Assembly (NCBI RefSeq): GCF_002277955.1
Contig: NZ_CP018477.1
Coordinates: 4,175,206 to 4,239,205 of the forward strand
DNA length: 64,000 bases
From: Thermogutta terrifontis
Lineage (GTDB): Bacteria > Planctomycetota > Planctomycetia > Pirellulales > Thermoguttaceae
Direction of reading: 5' to 3'
Of this stretch, positions 27,645 to 37,240 are shown piece by piece. Under the pieces are notes generated by a model. That model saw only the letters and a list, made by a program, of their open reading frames with translations, did not search any database and had not been told where the DNA came from. Numbering within the stretch: position 1 is the stretch's first letter; each line of letters starts with the position of its first letter. A program made the position numbers and the translations under genes.

Positions 27645-28844
27645 ATGAGCAAGCGTAGTTTTTCATTTTGGATTCTTCCTGTGGCAATTGCGATACACTC
27701 AATCACGCTATGGACCATTTCGTGCGGAGGCGTATACGGCGAAGAGGCGGCCGCCGTCAGGGTCGGTCCGGATCCGACAGCGTACAAAACCTGTGTGGAT
27801 AAGGGCGTCAACTACTTGGTGACGCATCAGATGCCGGATGGGTCGTTTTCTCCGGAAACGGGGGTGGGTATTACGGCTTTAGCTGTGGCAGCCCTGGTGC
27901 GGAGCGGCCTGACTACTCATGATCCGCCGGTTCGCGCAGGCCTGGCTTATCTGGAAAAGCAGATCCAACCGGACGGCGGCATCTATACGCCCGAGGGCTT
28001 CTACAAAAACTACGAAACCTGCATTGCCATGATGTGTTTCCAGTGGGCTGATCCCGAGCGTTACAAAGACGTCATCGCCCGGGCCGAAAAGTTCGTTAAG
28101 GACATTCAATGGGATGAGAGTGAAGACAAAAATCCCAGTGATTATTTTTATGGGGGTGCCGGTTATGGCCGAAGTAAGAGACCCGATCTTTCCAATACAG
28201 CGTTTCTCATCGATGCCCTGCGCGCTGTGGGGCGTGGGCCGGACGACCCAGCTATCCAGAAGGCCCTCATCTTTGTTTCGCGGTGCCAGAATCTAGAGAC
28301 GGAGTACAATACGACCCCATTTGCCAGTAAGAATCCCGATGGCGGTTTTTATTACACCTGCGCTGCGGGCGGGCAGAGCATGGCCGGTCAGACCCCGACG
28401 GGTGGCCTTCGCAGTTATGGATCGATGACGTATGCGGGTTTGAAGAGCCTCATCTATGCCGGTCTTACGGCGGATGACCCCCGCGTCCAGGCGGCCAAGC
28501 GGTGGATCGCGCAGCACTACGACCTCGATAGTAATCCTGGGCTGGGCCAGCAGGGGCTTTACTACTACTATCACACCTTCGCCAAAACGATGGACGCTCT
28601 TGGAGAACCGTTCTTCGTGGATGCCCAGGGAAGGCGGCACGATTGGCGGGCTGAATTGTTTGAAGCGCTGGCAAAACGTCAACGCGAGGATGGGTCCTGG
28701 GTCAACACGGCGGATCGCTGGATGGAGGGCGACCCCAATCTCGTGACGGCGTACGCACTGCTGGCCCTGTCGTACTGTCGGCCCACCGAAATCAAACCGA
28801 CTGGCACCGGTTCCACCCAGTCGGGTGGCTCGGCGCGACCGTGA
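27645..28844 (+). CDS. Secreted prenyltransferase/squalene-cyclase-repeat protein
   Basis: 399 residues, with AGGAAGG upstream of the ATG. A signal peptide ends near residue 37. The body repeats the alpha/alpha-barrel motif of terpene-cyclase-like proteins: VNYLVTHQMPDGSFSPETGV, GLAYLEKQIQPDGGIYTPEG, GRSKRPDLSNTAFLIDALRA, LAKRQREDGSWVNTADRWME. The catalytic DxDD of true cyclases is not seen. Such proteins are common in planctomycetes and of unknown function. The C-terminus is Gly/Thr/Ser-rich. It stands alone, followed by a DUF971 gene after 57 bases. Confidence 0.8.
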   Translation: MSKRSFSFWILPVAIAIHSITLWTISCGGVYGEEAAAVRVGPDPTAYKTCVDKGVNYLVTHQMPDGSFSPETGVGITALAVAALVRSGLTTHDPPVRAGLAYLEKQIQPDGGIYTPEGFYKNYETCIAMMCFQWADPERYKDVIARAEKFVKDIQWDESEDKNPSDYFYGGAGYGRSKRPDLSNTAFLIDALRAVGRGPDDPAIQKALIFVSRCQNLETEYNTTPFASKNPDGGFYYTCAAGGQSMAGQTPTGGLRSYGSMTYAGLKSLIYAGLTADDPRVQAAKRWIAQHYDLDSNPGLGQQGLYYYYHTFAKTMDALGEPFFVDAQGRRHDWRAELFEALAKRQREDGSWVNTADRWMEGDPNLVTAYALLALSYCRPTEIKPTGTGSTQSGGSARP

Positions 28845-28901
28845 GTCGCAATTCAGTCGTCGTTCACATGCATCTGGTGTCAACCTGGCAGACAGTTCCG
28901 T

Positions 28902-29189
28902 ATGTCTTCCCCAAGACCTCTCGCGCTGCGTTTAGAAGGTGGTGACCTCGTCATTGAATGGAATGACGGGGTCACCGCACGTTATCCTCCCGATCGGCTT
29001 CGTCAACTGTGTCCCTGCGCCACGTGCAAAGAGATAAACGCGCGAGGCAGTTCCGGAGAGGCTCCTCGGGTCACCCTCAAAGAAGTGACGCCGGTGGGCA
29101 ACTATGCCTACAAAATCGGCTTCAGCGACGGTCACGACACAGGAATTTACACCCTCGAGTACCTTTACGAAATCGGCCTGCGGTCATAG
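28902..29189 (+). CDS. DUF971 domain protein
   Basis: 95 residues filled by one domain. The pattern LEGGDLVIEWNDGVTARYPP, LRQLCPCATCKE, then Y-x-I-G-F-S-D-G-H-D-T-G-I-Y is that of DUF971, the N-terminal domain of gamma-butyrobetaine hydroxylase. As a stand-alone protein it often lies near Fe-S-related genes, but none is adjacent here. The C-x-C-x-x-C residues could bind metal. Confidence 0.88.
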   Translation: MSSPRPLALRLEGGDLVIEWNDGVTARYPPDRLRQLCPCATCKEINARGSSGEAPRVTLKEVTPVGNYAYKIGFSDGHDTGIYTLEYLYEIGLRS

Positions 29190-29337
29190 TCGGCCGTCTT
29201 GGATGCTGATCTTTTTCTCTACCGGCTGATCGGTGGACCAAGCTTGTTATCGCGGCCCATTGGAAGAACAATGGAAAAGGGCCGTGACGGAGCGTAGTGT
29301 TCTCTTTCCGCGGGCAAATTCTGAATGAGGTCGTTTT

Positions 29338-30186
29338 ATGCTTTCGCGCGTTTGCTACTTCGGCGACGATGAACTGACGGGACCAGCCGCTTATTTGGCC
29401 GGGGTCATGGAGTACTGCGGCTTTGAGTACGAGCATGTTCCAAGTCGGCGACGGGTTGCGGATGAGTTGCTTAAGGAACCGTTTGCCCTCTACGTCATCA
29501 GCGATTATCCATCGGTCGGGTTTACCCTGCCGCAGCTTCAACGGATCAAGGAACATGTCGAGCAGGGCTCGGGCCTCCTCATGATTGGCGGCTGGGAAAG
29601 CTACTTCGGACGCGTGGGAGAATACGTGAATCGCCCGATCGCCGAGGTATTGCCCGTCTATCTCAGTATGTCTGACGACCGCGTCAATTGTGCGCAGGGG
29701 TGCGTTGTTCGAATGGTAAAACGGCATCCCATCACGGACGGCCTTCCCTGGGATAAACCGCCGCTGGTCGCCGGGTTCAACCGTATCTTTCCCAAGCCGC
29801 AGGGCACCACGCTGCTCGCTGGCGACCGTCTTACAATTACCGACGATGCGAACGGGTTAGATGTGTCCGTGGCGGACACGGTGCCCTTGCTCGTTGTGGG
29901 GCGATTTGTGGCCGGCCGGACGGCCGCTCTTGCGTTTGACGTGGCCCCTCATTGGATCGGCGGAATGGTCGATTGGGGCGAGCACCGGATCGTAGTGCAG
30001 ATTCCGGCAGGCGGCTACATCGAGGTGGGGGACGCCTACGTCCGCTTGTTGGGCAATATCATTGCCTGGACGGGCAAACTGCGGGAACTGCCCGACGCGT
30101 ATCCAGAAGAAGACCTTTCCGCTTCGGCGTCTGTAACGGTCGTGGCAACCGATAGCGAAAACGGGCTTCCTTCAGCGAATGGCTGA
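29338..30186 (+). CDS. GATase1-like (ThuA/glutamine amidotransferase-like) protein
   Basis: 282 residues. SRVCYFGDDELTGPAAYLAG starts a flavodoxin/amidotransferase-like fold, with LYVISDYPSVGF and GSGLLMIGGWESYFG in the positions of the class I amidotransferase strands, and RHPITDGLPW typical of the GATase1_like family. The nucleophile Cys is not evident at the expected elbow, so enzymatic activity is uncertain. GAGG lies upstream of the ATG. Confidence 0.75.
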   Translation: MLSRVCYFGDDELTGPAAYLAGVMEYCGFEYEHVPSRRRVADELLKEPFALYVISDYPSVGFTLPQLQRIKEHVEQGSGLLMIGGWESYFGRVGEYVNRPIAEVLPVYLSMSDDRVNCAQGCVVRMVKRHPITDGLPWDKPPLVAGFNRIFPKPQGTTLLAGDRLTITDDANGLDVSVADTVPLLVVGRFVAGRTAALAFDVAPHWIGGMVDWGEHRIVVQIPAGGYIEVGDAYVRLLGNIIAWTGKLRELPDAYPEEDLSASASVTVVATDSENGLPSANG

Positions 30187-30214
30187 ATTGGCCGCGGCAC
30201 GGTCGCGATATCTG

Positions 30215-30352
30215 TCAGTAGTCACTTCGCGAACCGAACCCGCGCAACCAGAGGGCCCCCACGGCAAGGCCCACGACGGCCACAATCAACCATTCGCGAG
30301 GACCGAGATAACCTAACCAGCGATCCACGAACGACAGGCACCGTTCAAGCAT
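30215..30352 (-). CDS. Small single-pass membrane protein
   Basis: 45 residues, with GGAAGG ten bases before the ATG at 30352. One hydrophobic segment (WLIVAVVGLAVGALWLRGF) is followed by a short polar end. A longer frame extends upstream without a better start. No function can be assigned. It converges on the GATase1-like gene. Confidence 0.4.
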   Translation of the reverse strand: MLERCLSFVDRWLGYLGPREWLIVAVVGLAVGALWLRGFGSRSDY

Positions 30353-30643
30353 GGTACAACAGACCTTCCACACTCCGCTGTCAAAATCAGAACTAAGGCG
30401 CATATCGAGGCGCCCTGTGAAAAGTTTAACACACGTTTTTGCGAGGACAGAAAACCGTTTTATTTGTGGGGTCGCAACCCCAATTCGAGAGGGGCATCTG
30501 CCTGCCGTTTGGGTCTGGTGCGGGGCAGGGAAGCGGTTCACCACGGGTCGAATGTCCCCGGGACCTGAGTCATCCCCATTTGATGCCGGGAAGCGGCACG
30601 GATCTGGACCGCTCCTTGGGCAGGAGCAGGTTTCAGCCCGGTG

Positions 30644-30826
30644 GGACGTGCTCGTCGCGTCCATATTCGCCCGTCCATATTCGGAGGGACCTGCTTGTCA
30701 GGTCCGTGCCTGGCGGGACGTGCCTGTCACGTCCGCTTGTCAAGGTTGGATGATCGATTGTCTTTGCGCGGGCACGACAAGCGTGCCCCTCCGACGAATA
30801 CTCGGAGGGACATGCCTGTCACGTCC
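30644..30826. repeat. Hairpin (REP-like) repeat cluster 1
   Basis: Five 19-base hairpins: 30644-30662 (GGACGTG/CGCGTCC), 30687-30705 (GGACCTG/CAGGTCC), 30716-30734 (GGACGTG/CACGTCC), 30770-30788 (GGGCACG/CGTGCCC) and 30808-30826 (GGACATG/CACGTCC). The loops are CTTGT, CCTGT or ACAAG type. The last two form a doublet joined by CTCCGA/TCGGAG. Confidence 0.8.
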
Positions 30827-30870
30827 GCTTGCCAACATTGGATGATCCACCCCAAGTCACTCGCCTTTCG

Positions 30871-30897
30871 GTAGGGGCCATTCATGAATTGTCCTAC
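30871..30897. repeat. GTAGGGG palindrome, copy 1
   Basis: An imperfect copy of the 28-base palindrome seen complete at 39668-39695. It keeps the central ATTCATGAAT core and the GTAGGGG and CCTAC arms. Confidence 0.65.
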
Positions 30898-31018
30898 AAC
30901 ACCTTGCGCTGGTGGCATGCCATGGATTTTTGCAAAAATGGGAATGGCTCAGCGGGGGCGGGGCTTGACCAATCGGCCGCGCTGAGGAAAATTCTAAATA
31001 AGAAAGGACCAATGATAC

Positions 31019-31092
<74 letters not shown>

Positions 31093-31101
31093 CTCAACAA
31101 G

Positions 31102-31133
31102 GGACTGCGTCTTAACCGGACGCAGTCCTTTTT
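31102..31133 (+). terminator. Intrinsic terminator of tRNA-Asp
   Basis: A perfect 10-bp stem GGACTGCGTC/GACGCAGTCC (31102-31111 with 31119-31128) with a 7-base loop is followed by TTTTTG. Confidence 0.9.
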
Positions 31134-31283
31134 GTTTGGAGTTTCAGCCCTGGCTACAATCAGACGCTGAGAGCTTGTCTACCACCTTTGGTGCCACTTG
31201 GTGCCCCCAAACTAGGGTATGCCGTGTGGCTAACGTTGGAGAGCTGGAGCCATCGACGAGCGGCGGTTGCCGCGTTCCAGGGA

Positions 31284-33404
31284 TTATTCCTCAGCCGCGG
31301 CACACTCGGCCATCTTGGCGAGATAAAACTCGTCCGTCAGGAATTCGTTCTCATAGAGCACATTCAGCATCCGAACGCGACCGGCTACCTGGGATTTGCT
31401 GAACGGAGCCCGGCCAGCTTCCTTAATGGCCTTTCGAGCGGCCTCCACCAATTCCGGCGGGACCTGGGGCGGAGTACGCTTTGGCTGCGGCTGATAGGAA
31501 GGATCGTACACCTGGGCCACCAAGTCTCCCACGGGAAGCAGGTGCCGCCATAGAAACGCCTGCATCTTGTCCTCGGCGGCGACGGCCTCATGGACAATCT
31601 CCTGGTCGCCGATCTTGGCCTTCCCGATCACCGTGAGCGGTACCGCCCCGTTGGAGTCCTTCAGTGTAGTCTTCACTCCGAGCGAGACCATTTCCTGATT
31701 GGCCCGAAGAATCACCGGGGAATTGGCAAAACCTTCCGGCGGATCCTTCAGGCTGACCTGGATATCGCCCTCGAACCCGTCTTTCCGGATTGCGTACACC
31801 CGCAGGGCGGCGGTGCTTTGGCTACGAATGGCTAACGCTGACGGGATTACCCGGAGGGCAAAATCAGGGCGTGGTTCACTTAATCGCAGGCGATAAGCGT
31901 ATTCCTCGCCGCCGTGTCGCGTTGTGTCCCCCAAGTAGACGAGATACGTTCCATCCGCCGGTAACTGGAACATGATGTAAGAGTCGGCGTGATACGTCAT
32001 CTGGCCCATTCCCGGATCTTCATAATCATCGTTGATGGCGAGAAGTTTACCGCTCGCATCGGTAATCCGGAGCAAGGAGTCCAGCGGAGAGTTCAGCCGT
32101 CGTGCCATGACTTCCGCCACAAGCGTTTGGCCTGCCTTGCCTTCCACACGAAAAACGTCCCAGTCGCCTGGTTGATCAATCCGGCCGTTGATGATCGCCG
32201 GGAGGGAAACAGGTTGGGCCTGATCTGGCTGGTTATTGGGTTCTTTTTCCATCACTTCGGGGAGGGTGTCCCGCGCAAACGGCACACGATTGGAAACCAG
32301 GCCGTTTCGGACCGCGCGGACGAAATGAATCCCAGGCCCAGCATCTTGCGGCGGCATTTCCACCTGGGCGCCTTCCGTATTCCAACCTTTCACCTCCAGG
32401 GAAACGGGTTGCCCGACTTGGCTTCCCAGGGGAAAGATATGCGTGATGAAGGGCGCCTCGGCAATGGAGACCCGATAGACGAAATCTTCCCGGCCCCGGA
32501 AAAGGGCATCGGAGATGGTGAGCACATACTCACCGTCTTCCGGGACCTCGTAATAGATGACGGGATCAGGGTCGAATCGAAAGCTATCGCTGAATGCAAC
32601 CTCGCGACCATTGGCGTCATAGAGAGTAAGTACCGCCTGAAACCAACCGGGTACCGCGTCCGCAATGTACGGAATCAGTTCTCGCGTGGACGCTTTAATC
32701 ACCAATCGCTGACCCTTTTTGGCCTCGAAGCGGTAGGCGTCCACAAACCCAGGCGCGATCTGTCCATTCACCACGCAGGGGATGCTCACCTTAACTTCTT
32801 TCTCTTCCGGCGGACGGCGGATTTCAGCAGCCTGTTCATTGCCGAGGATCGGTTTGGGGCACGATTTAAGCGGCTTCCGGACCACCTCGGGGAATTGACT
32901 GACGTAAAACACGACTGGATTGGTTGGGCCCTGCGTGGTCACCAGCCGGATTTCGCGCGGACCTGGATCGGCATCGGGAGCCACCTTGATTTCCACGATC
33001 GCCAGATCCACGATCGACCGATTGGCCGGGAAATTCTGCCATTCGGCGATCCGTTCGCGCAGTCGGTCCATCATGCGTTGCGTGGCTTCATCGATCTTCT
33101 GGCCGGCTTTTTCCTTCTCCTTGGCCTGGTTTTCCAGGATTCGGAGCTGTTCCTGCATGACGGCGACTTCCTGATTGTTGAGATACCAGCGGTACTCCAC
33201 GAGTTTCGCCTCCACCCCTTTTCCGGAGACAATCGCACCTTGAGGGATGGCAAGTCGCTGGCCGCCGAGACGAACCTGCACCGTCGTGCCCTGCTGGGCC
33301 CCCGCAGGATAGACATACCCGATGTAAGGCTGTGGCAGAGCGATGTGTTCCGTCAGAATCGCGATCAGCACTGCGAGGAAGAAAGGAAGGCATTTCTTTT
33401 TCAT
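31284..33404 (-). CDS. Secreted planctomycete protein with PPC domain
   Basis: 706 residues from the ATG at 33404, which has GGAGGCG upstream; the start gives a clear signal peptide (MKKKCLPFFLAVLIAIL). An N-terminal IPT-like beta domain (IGYVYPAGAQQGTTVQVRLG) is followed by two PPC-type (bacterial pre-peptidase C-terminal) domains; one is DVFRVEGKAGQTLVAEVMAR with the later NDDYEDPGMGQMTYHADSY. It is the third gene of a DUF1553-DUF1501-PPC arrangement on the minus strand. A role in extracellular adhesion or polymer handling is likely but not shown. Confidence 0.85.
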   Translation of the reverse strand: MKKKCLPFFLAVLIAILTEHIALPQPYIGYVYPAGAQQGTTVQVRLGGQRLAIPQGAIVSGKGVEAKLVEYRWYLNNQEVAVMQEQLRILENQAKEKEKAGQKIDEATQRMMDRLRERIAEWQNFPANRSIVDLAIVEIKVAPDADPGPREIRLVTTQGPTNPVVFYVSQFPEVVRKPLKSCPKPILGNEQAAEIRRPPEEKEVKVSIPCVVNGQIAPGFVDAYRFEAKKGQRLVIKASTRELIPYIADAVPGWFQAVLTLYDANGREVAFSDSFRFDPDPVIYYEVPEDGEYVLTISDALFRGREDFVYRVSIAEAPFITHIFPLGSQVGQPVSLEVKGWNTEGAQVEMPPQDAGPGIHFVRAVRNGLVSNRVPFARDTLPEVMEKEPNNQPDQAQPVSLPAIINGRIDQPGDWDVFRVEGKAGQTLVAEVMARRLNSPLDSLLRITDASGKLLAINDDYEDPGMGQMTYHADSYIMFQLPADGTYLVYLGDTTRHGGEEYAYRLRLSEPRPDFALRVIPSALAIRSQSTAALRVYAIRKDGFEGDIQVSLKDPPEGFANSPVILRANQEMVSLGVKTTLKDSNGAVPLTVIGKAKIGDQEIVHEAVAAEDKMQAFLWRHLLPVGDLVAQVYDPSYQPQPKRTPPQVPPELVEAARKAIKEAGRAPFSKSQVAGRVRMLNVLYENEFLTDEFYLAKMAECAAAEE

Positions 33405-33579
33405 TGATGAATCGCCTCCACCACGATCCCAGGCCGTAGCCAGGTTCACAGAGTCAAAGCCACGTTCCAGTCCTGTTTGGAAATCGCCTCTCAATAGGTG
33501 ACATCAACGGGCAGGGATCATCTGTGTTCAGGAAACCCTGTCCGCCAACGCTCGTCTTTGTCTTAAAGCGTGGGCATTC

Positions 33580-33652
33580 TGACACTGCCCCTGCCCGTTC
33601 CGCAGGCAGGTATTCCGCTGTTCAGGCCGTCTGACACAACAGGGGAGTGTCA
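33580..33652. other. Structured inverted repeat downstream of the DUF1501 gene
   Basis: An outer stem TGACACTGCCCC (33580-33591) pairs with GGGGAGTGTCA (33642-33652) with one bulge, and encloses a hairpin CCTGCC/GGCAGG (33590-33595 with 33605-33610). It lies between the DUF1501 and PPC genes. It may be a processing or partial termination site within the operon. Confidence 0.45.
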
Positions 33653-33671
33653 AACCCTCATTTTTTCCCGG

Positions 33672-35036
33672 TCAGGCGATCAATTCCGTCAGCAGGCCCG
33701 CGGACTTCACGCGGTCATTGGGTTCTGGAAGCACGGGGGCATCCAGGCCTTCCGGGTGCGGGAGTTTGGCCGTGTAGTCAATACCACCGAGGGCGTAAAT
33801 CGTACCCAGGAGGTCCACTGGGTAAACCGGCCGTTCCTTGACAGCAGCGCCCACTTCGTCCGAGGCGCCCACCACCCGGCCACCCTTGAAGCCGCCACCG
33901 GCCACAAGGACGGTGAACACATTACCATAGTGGTGTCGTCCGCCATTCCACGGTGGCTCCCAGGAAACCTTCGGCGTTCGCCCAAATTCGCCCGTGCACC
34001 AAACAAGTGTGGTCTCCAAGAGGCCGCGATCGTGGAGGTCCTGCAGGAGCATGGCCAGCCCTTCGTCAAGCTGCGGGCATTGCCGCCGCATGGTGGCGAA
34101 ATGGTTGCTGTGTGTATCCCACCCGCCAGGATAGTTGATGACAATGTAGGGAACTCCGGCTTCCACCAGCCGTCGCGCGACAAGGCAGCACTGGCCAAAC
34201 GTATGCCGGCCGTAGGCATCGCGGAGTTTCGGGTCTTCCTTGCTGAGGTCAAATACCTCTCGACCGGGCCCGAGGATCAGCTCATACGCTGTTCGCTTGC
34301 TCTCTTCCGCGAGGGCAATTTCGGGATGGTCCACGACCAAGCGGCCGAACGTGTTCAGCTTGTCCAGCAGCTCGCGTCGGGCCTTCTGACGGTCGTCGGT
34401 GATTCCCCGTGCCACGACACCCTCCACCTCGAACCGTGTCGCGTTCGGATCACCACCGGTCGCAAACGACTTGTAGTTGGGGCCCAAAAAACCCTCTTCC
34501 GAGAACCGCCCCGGGGAGCGGGTAAGAACGACGTAAGGGGGGATGATCCCCTTGTAGTCTTTGCCCTTAAAGTACGCGAACACGGCGCCGATGCTCGGAT
34601 AGGCCAGGCGTTCTCCGGGCAGATGACCGGTCTGCATGATGTAGGCGGCCGTCTCATGCCCGTTGTTACCATGGGTCATACTGCGAATGAGCGAGAACTT
34701 ATCGGCCTGCTTGGCCAGTTTGGGGAACAGGCCACTGAGCTGAATTCCCGGTACATTGGTCTCGATGACGTCCGTGAATTCGCCCAGATAATCCCGTCCT
34801 GTGCCGGGTTTCGGGTCCCATGTGTCGTTATGGGACATTCCACCCCAGAGGAAAATCTGGATGATGGACTTCGCCTTGGGCTCGATCTTGGGTGCGGTCG
34901 GTGATGCGGCCTCCAGAGCACCGATGGATTTTGCCAGGGTGCTGCCCAGAAGCATTCCACCTGCACCGTACACCCCATGTCGGAGGACCTCCCGGCGAGA
35001 CACACGCGTTTCTGTGAGACGTTCATCCTTCACCAT
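33672..35036 (-). CDS. DUF1501 domain protein with TAT signal
   Basis: 454 residues. The twin-arginine motif VSRREVLRHG is followed by a hydrophobic Gly/Leu stretch, so the protein is exported folded. The sulfatase-like DUF1501 body shows IIQIFLWGGMSHNDTWDPKP near the N-terminus, SLIRSMTHGNNGHETAAYIM, and the C-terminal LVWCTGEFGRTPKV and GGRHHYGNVFTVLVAGGG with the conserved His and Asp positions. The family is highly expanded in Planctomycetota. The partner DUF1549/DUF1553 gene is directly upstream. Confidence 0.94.
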   Translation of the reverse strand: MVKDERLTETRVSRREVLRHGVYGAGGMLLGSTLAKSIGALEAASPTAPKIEPKAKSIIQIFLWGGMSHNDTWDPKPGTGRDYLGEFTDVIETNVPGIQLSGLFPKLAKQADKFSLIRSMTHGNNGHETAAYIMQTGHLPGERLAYPSIGAVFAYFKGKDYKGIIPPYVVLTRSPGRFSEEGFLGPNYKSFATGGDPNATRFEVEGVVARGITDDRQKARRELLDKLNTFGRLVVDHPEIALAEESKRTAYELILGPGREVFDLSKEDPKLRDAYGRHTFGQCCLVARRLVEAGVPYIVINYPGGWDTHSNHFATMRRQCPQLDEGLAMLLQDLHDRGLLETTLVWCTGEFGRTPKVSWEPPWNGGRHHYGNVFTVLVAGGGFKGGRVVGASDEVGAAVKERPVYPVDLLGTIYALGGIDYTAKLPHPEGLDAPVLPEPNDRVKSAGLLTELIA

Positions 35037-35088
35037 GGTCGGGCCTCCCTCTCATGCATCACACTTTTTGTACAGGTGATTTCCATGC

Positions 35089-36756
35089 TCAATGCCGATA
35101 CAAAAACTCCGGTGAATTGATAAGGGCCCATGCCACGTCAACCATCGCCTCTGTACGGGCCCGCGATTTTTCAATGTACTCCCTGCAGGCTTGCAGTTCC
35201 TCAGGAGACGGACTGCGGGAGAGGATGGTGAGATAAAGTTCCTCCACAATCTCGGGTATCGGACGACCTGAGCGGAAAAGCGCTGTGAGCTTCGGCCCGC
35301 TTACCAGTTTACTGTAAATCGCGCTGGAATTGAGCATGTGCAGCCATTGGGAGGGCGTGGGCTTGTTGGATCGCTCATTGAATGCGCCTGTGGCGCGGGC
35401 CGATCGTCCGAAGAGGGTGAGGAAGGGACTGATGATGCTCCCATCTGCCAGCGACACTGCAGAGACATCGCGCGGCATGTAAGTGAACGGCTCGGGGATG
35501 GCACTCGTATACAAATCGCTTGTTCCGGTGATGTCGTTGATGGCGTCGATCAGCACTTCGGCTTCCAGCCGCCGCGGGAGATAGCTCGCGAAATTGGCCA
35601 TGGCTTCCGGGGACGAATTACGGGGAATGGAGGAGAACTGGTACGTCTGGGATGTGAGAATGATCCGATAGAGATGCCGCAGATTGTAACCGCTCTGGAT
35701 CATTTCCTTTTCCAGGTAGGCGAGGAGTTCCGGATTGCTCGGCGGGTTGTCGTCGCGGATGTCGTCCGGTTCGTGGATGATGCCCCGCCCCATAATCCAC
35801 GCCCAGACGCGATTGACGATGCATTTGGTAAACCACGGATTTTCCGGCCTGATGAGCCAATCGGCGAGAACTTCCCGGGGATCCTTGTCAGGAGGAATTG
35901 TCACTTTTGTGCCATCGGGAAAGACACCCACCAGGGGTTCAGACGAAATGGGAGGGGGAACGGGCGATATGACCTCATCCGCTGGTTTGGGACGTACTGT
36001 GCCGGGTGTGTCACGTCCCGGGACGAAGTTGCTGGGCACCAGTCGCAACCCCCACGGATCCCAGAACACCACTTCCTCTTTCCATTCGCTCGTGGGTTTG
36101 TAAGCGATCTGGGAGAAAAACACCGCCAAGCCGTCCAGACGCTCTTTGGGCCAGTGATCCGTTCGCACACCCATGAATGTGAGAGCCACCACCGAGGCGA
36201 TTCCCGTGGGGCTCCTGTCCTGCACAGCGCGATAGAAGTTGACCGCGCCCACGCGGAAGTTACTTCCACTCGCCGTCAGCATTTCCCGGACGAACTGGTC
36301 ATATGGCTTATTGGCTGCCAGCGACGCCCAGACAAATCGATGGAAGGCTCTCGCCCCGTTGGGCCACAAGTTGACGGGAATTTCCGCCTTAATCCGCAGG
36401 GTGTCAGCCCATTTCATGGCCCAGTAATCCACGAACTCACGGCGCTCCATGAGACGATCCACGAGTCGCGTTCGCTTGTCCGGGGACTGGTCGGCGAGAA
36501 ACTCCCGGACCTCGGCGGAAGTGGGCAATTTCCCAAGCATGTCCAGATAGACGCGACGTACGAATACGGCGTCCGAACACAGGACTGGCTTGATCCCAAG
36601 CTGCTCCAGCTTGGCGAAAACAATGCGATCCAACTCTCCTGCGGGTTGGGGTGGCGTGGGACTCTCAAAGATGTTCGTTGCTTCTTCCCCCCGCACGAAT
36701 CCCTGGCAGACAAGGAGCGCACATAATAAAACACCGAGTACGGTAAAGTTCCTCAT
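35089..36756 (-). CDS. DUF1549/DUF1553 domain protein
   Basis: 555 residues from the ATG at 36756, which gives a signal peptide (MRNFTVLGVLLCALLVCQG) and has AAAGGTG upstream. DUF1549 occupies about residues 40-240 (LDRIVFAKLEQLGIKP, VFVRRVYLDMLGKLP, WAMKWADTLRIKAEIP). DUF1553 occupies about 290-540 (WLIRPENPWFTKCIVNRVWA, RGIIHEPDDIRDDNPPSNPE, LYLTILSRSPSPEELQACRE). It lacks the cytochrome-c-like (PSCyt1) domain often present and is short for the family. It is probably secreted and functions with the downstream DUF1501 protein; the molecular role is unknown. Confidence 0.94.
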   Translation of the reverse strand: MRNFTVLGVLLCALLVCQGFVRGEEATNIFESPTPPQPAGELDRIVFAKLEQLGIKPVLCSDAVFVRRVYLDMLGKLPTSAEVREFLADQSPDKRTRLVDRLMERREFVDYWAMKWADTLRIKAEIPVNLWPNGARAFHRFVWASLAANKPYDQFVREMLTASGSNFRVGAVNFYRAVQDRSPTGIASVVALTFMGVRTDHWPKERLDGLAVFFSQIAYKPTSEWKEEVVFWDPWGLRLVPSNFVPGRDTPGTVRPKPADEVISPVPPPISSEPLVGVFPDGTKVTIPPDKDPREVLADWLIRPENPWFTKCIVNRVWAWIMGRGIIHEPDDIRDDNPPSNPELLAYLEKEMIQSGYNLRHLYRIILTSQTYQFSSIPRNSSPEAMANFASYLPRRLEAEVLIDAINDITGTSDLYTSAIPEPFTYMPRDVSAVSLADGSIISPFLTLFGRSARATGAFNERSNKPTPSQWLHMLNSSAIYSKLVSGPKLTALFRSGRPIPEIVEELYLTILSRSPSPEELQACREYIEKSRARTEAMVDVAWALINSPEFLYRH

Positions 36757-37240
36757 GAGCGGGCACCTTTCCGCGAGAGAGTGCAATCGCTGCACAATCG
36801 CCGACAGAAAACGAAGTTGCATGGATGATCTCGGTTTGGCGGGAGTGTTACGAAACTTGCGAAGCTACGCCCACCAGTGGTTAGCCGCAGGCCAATCCGC
36901 TCGCTGCGCGCTGGCAGTCGCTTTCAAGTTCTAATCGGGGACAATTGTGGTCTGGGGGAGAATCGCCGGGGATGCTCTGAAGCTCTATCAAACCATTGAT
37001 CCGTTGAGTAGGTTAACCGCGGTTTGTCAATATGTCAACTATCGCACCAACAAAATTATTACTGTCTATTCTGATAGACATTAATGTGCAAATAAATTGT
37101 CACTGCCAACTCGCAGTCACCGAATGAATCGCGTCTCAAGTTCTGGCTGGCCGAGTGCCTGCCTGCAAAACACGATTGTGCTGACCGCATGCCATGGGCA
37201 TGAAGCATTGCCCGCTCCGCGACTCTGCAAGCCGGAAAGA
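36757..37240. other. Intergenic region upstream of the DUF1553 operon
   Basis: 484 bases. It includes an AT-rich stretch at about 37020-37110 with a perfect palindrome TGTCTAT/ATAGACA (37063-37080) and two TTGACA boxes on the minus strand (37033-37038 and 37025-37030). No gene is supported. Confidence 0.45.
37010..37038 (-). promoter_or_regulatory. Candidate promoter of the DUF1553-DUF1501-PPC operon
   Basis: On the minus strand TTGACA (37033-37038) is 17 bases from TAACCT (37010-37015). The -35 is perfect and the -10 weak. It would give a leader of about 250 bases. Confidence 0.35.

Larger units (their letters stand above)
30353..31018. other. Repeat-rich intergenic region upstream of tRNA-Asp
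   Basis: 666 bases. It contains hairpin repeats at 30644-30826, a GTAGGGG palindrome at 30871-30897, and the upstream region of tRNA-Asp. The open frames here (translations such as GHDKRAPPT) come from the repeats and recur at other repeat loci, so they are not genes. Confidence 0.6.

Noticed and set aside
30351-30845. Open frames with GHDKRAPP- or GTCLSGP-like translations
   Set aside because: They are produced by the hairpin repeats, recur at every repeat cluster in several frames, and lack ribosome sites.
31989-33407. Long plus-strand frame of 472 codons
   Set aside because: Antisense shadow of the PPC-domain gene.
33570-34904. Long plus-strand frame of 444 codons
   Set aside because: Antisense shadow of the DUF1501 gene.
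35338-36726. Long plus-strand frame of 462 codons
   Set aside because: It is the antisense shadow of the DUF1549/DUF1553 gene, which has clear domains and a signal peptide.
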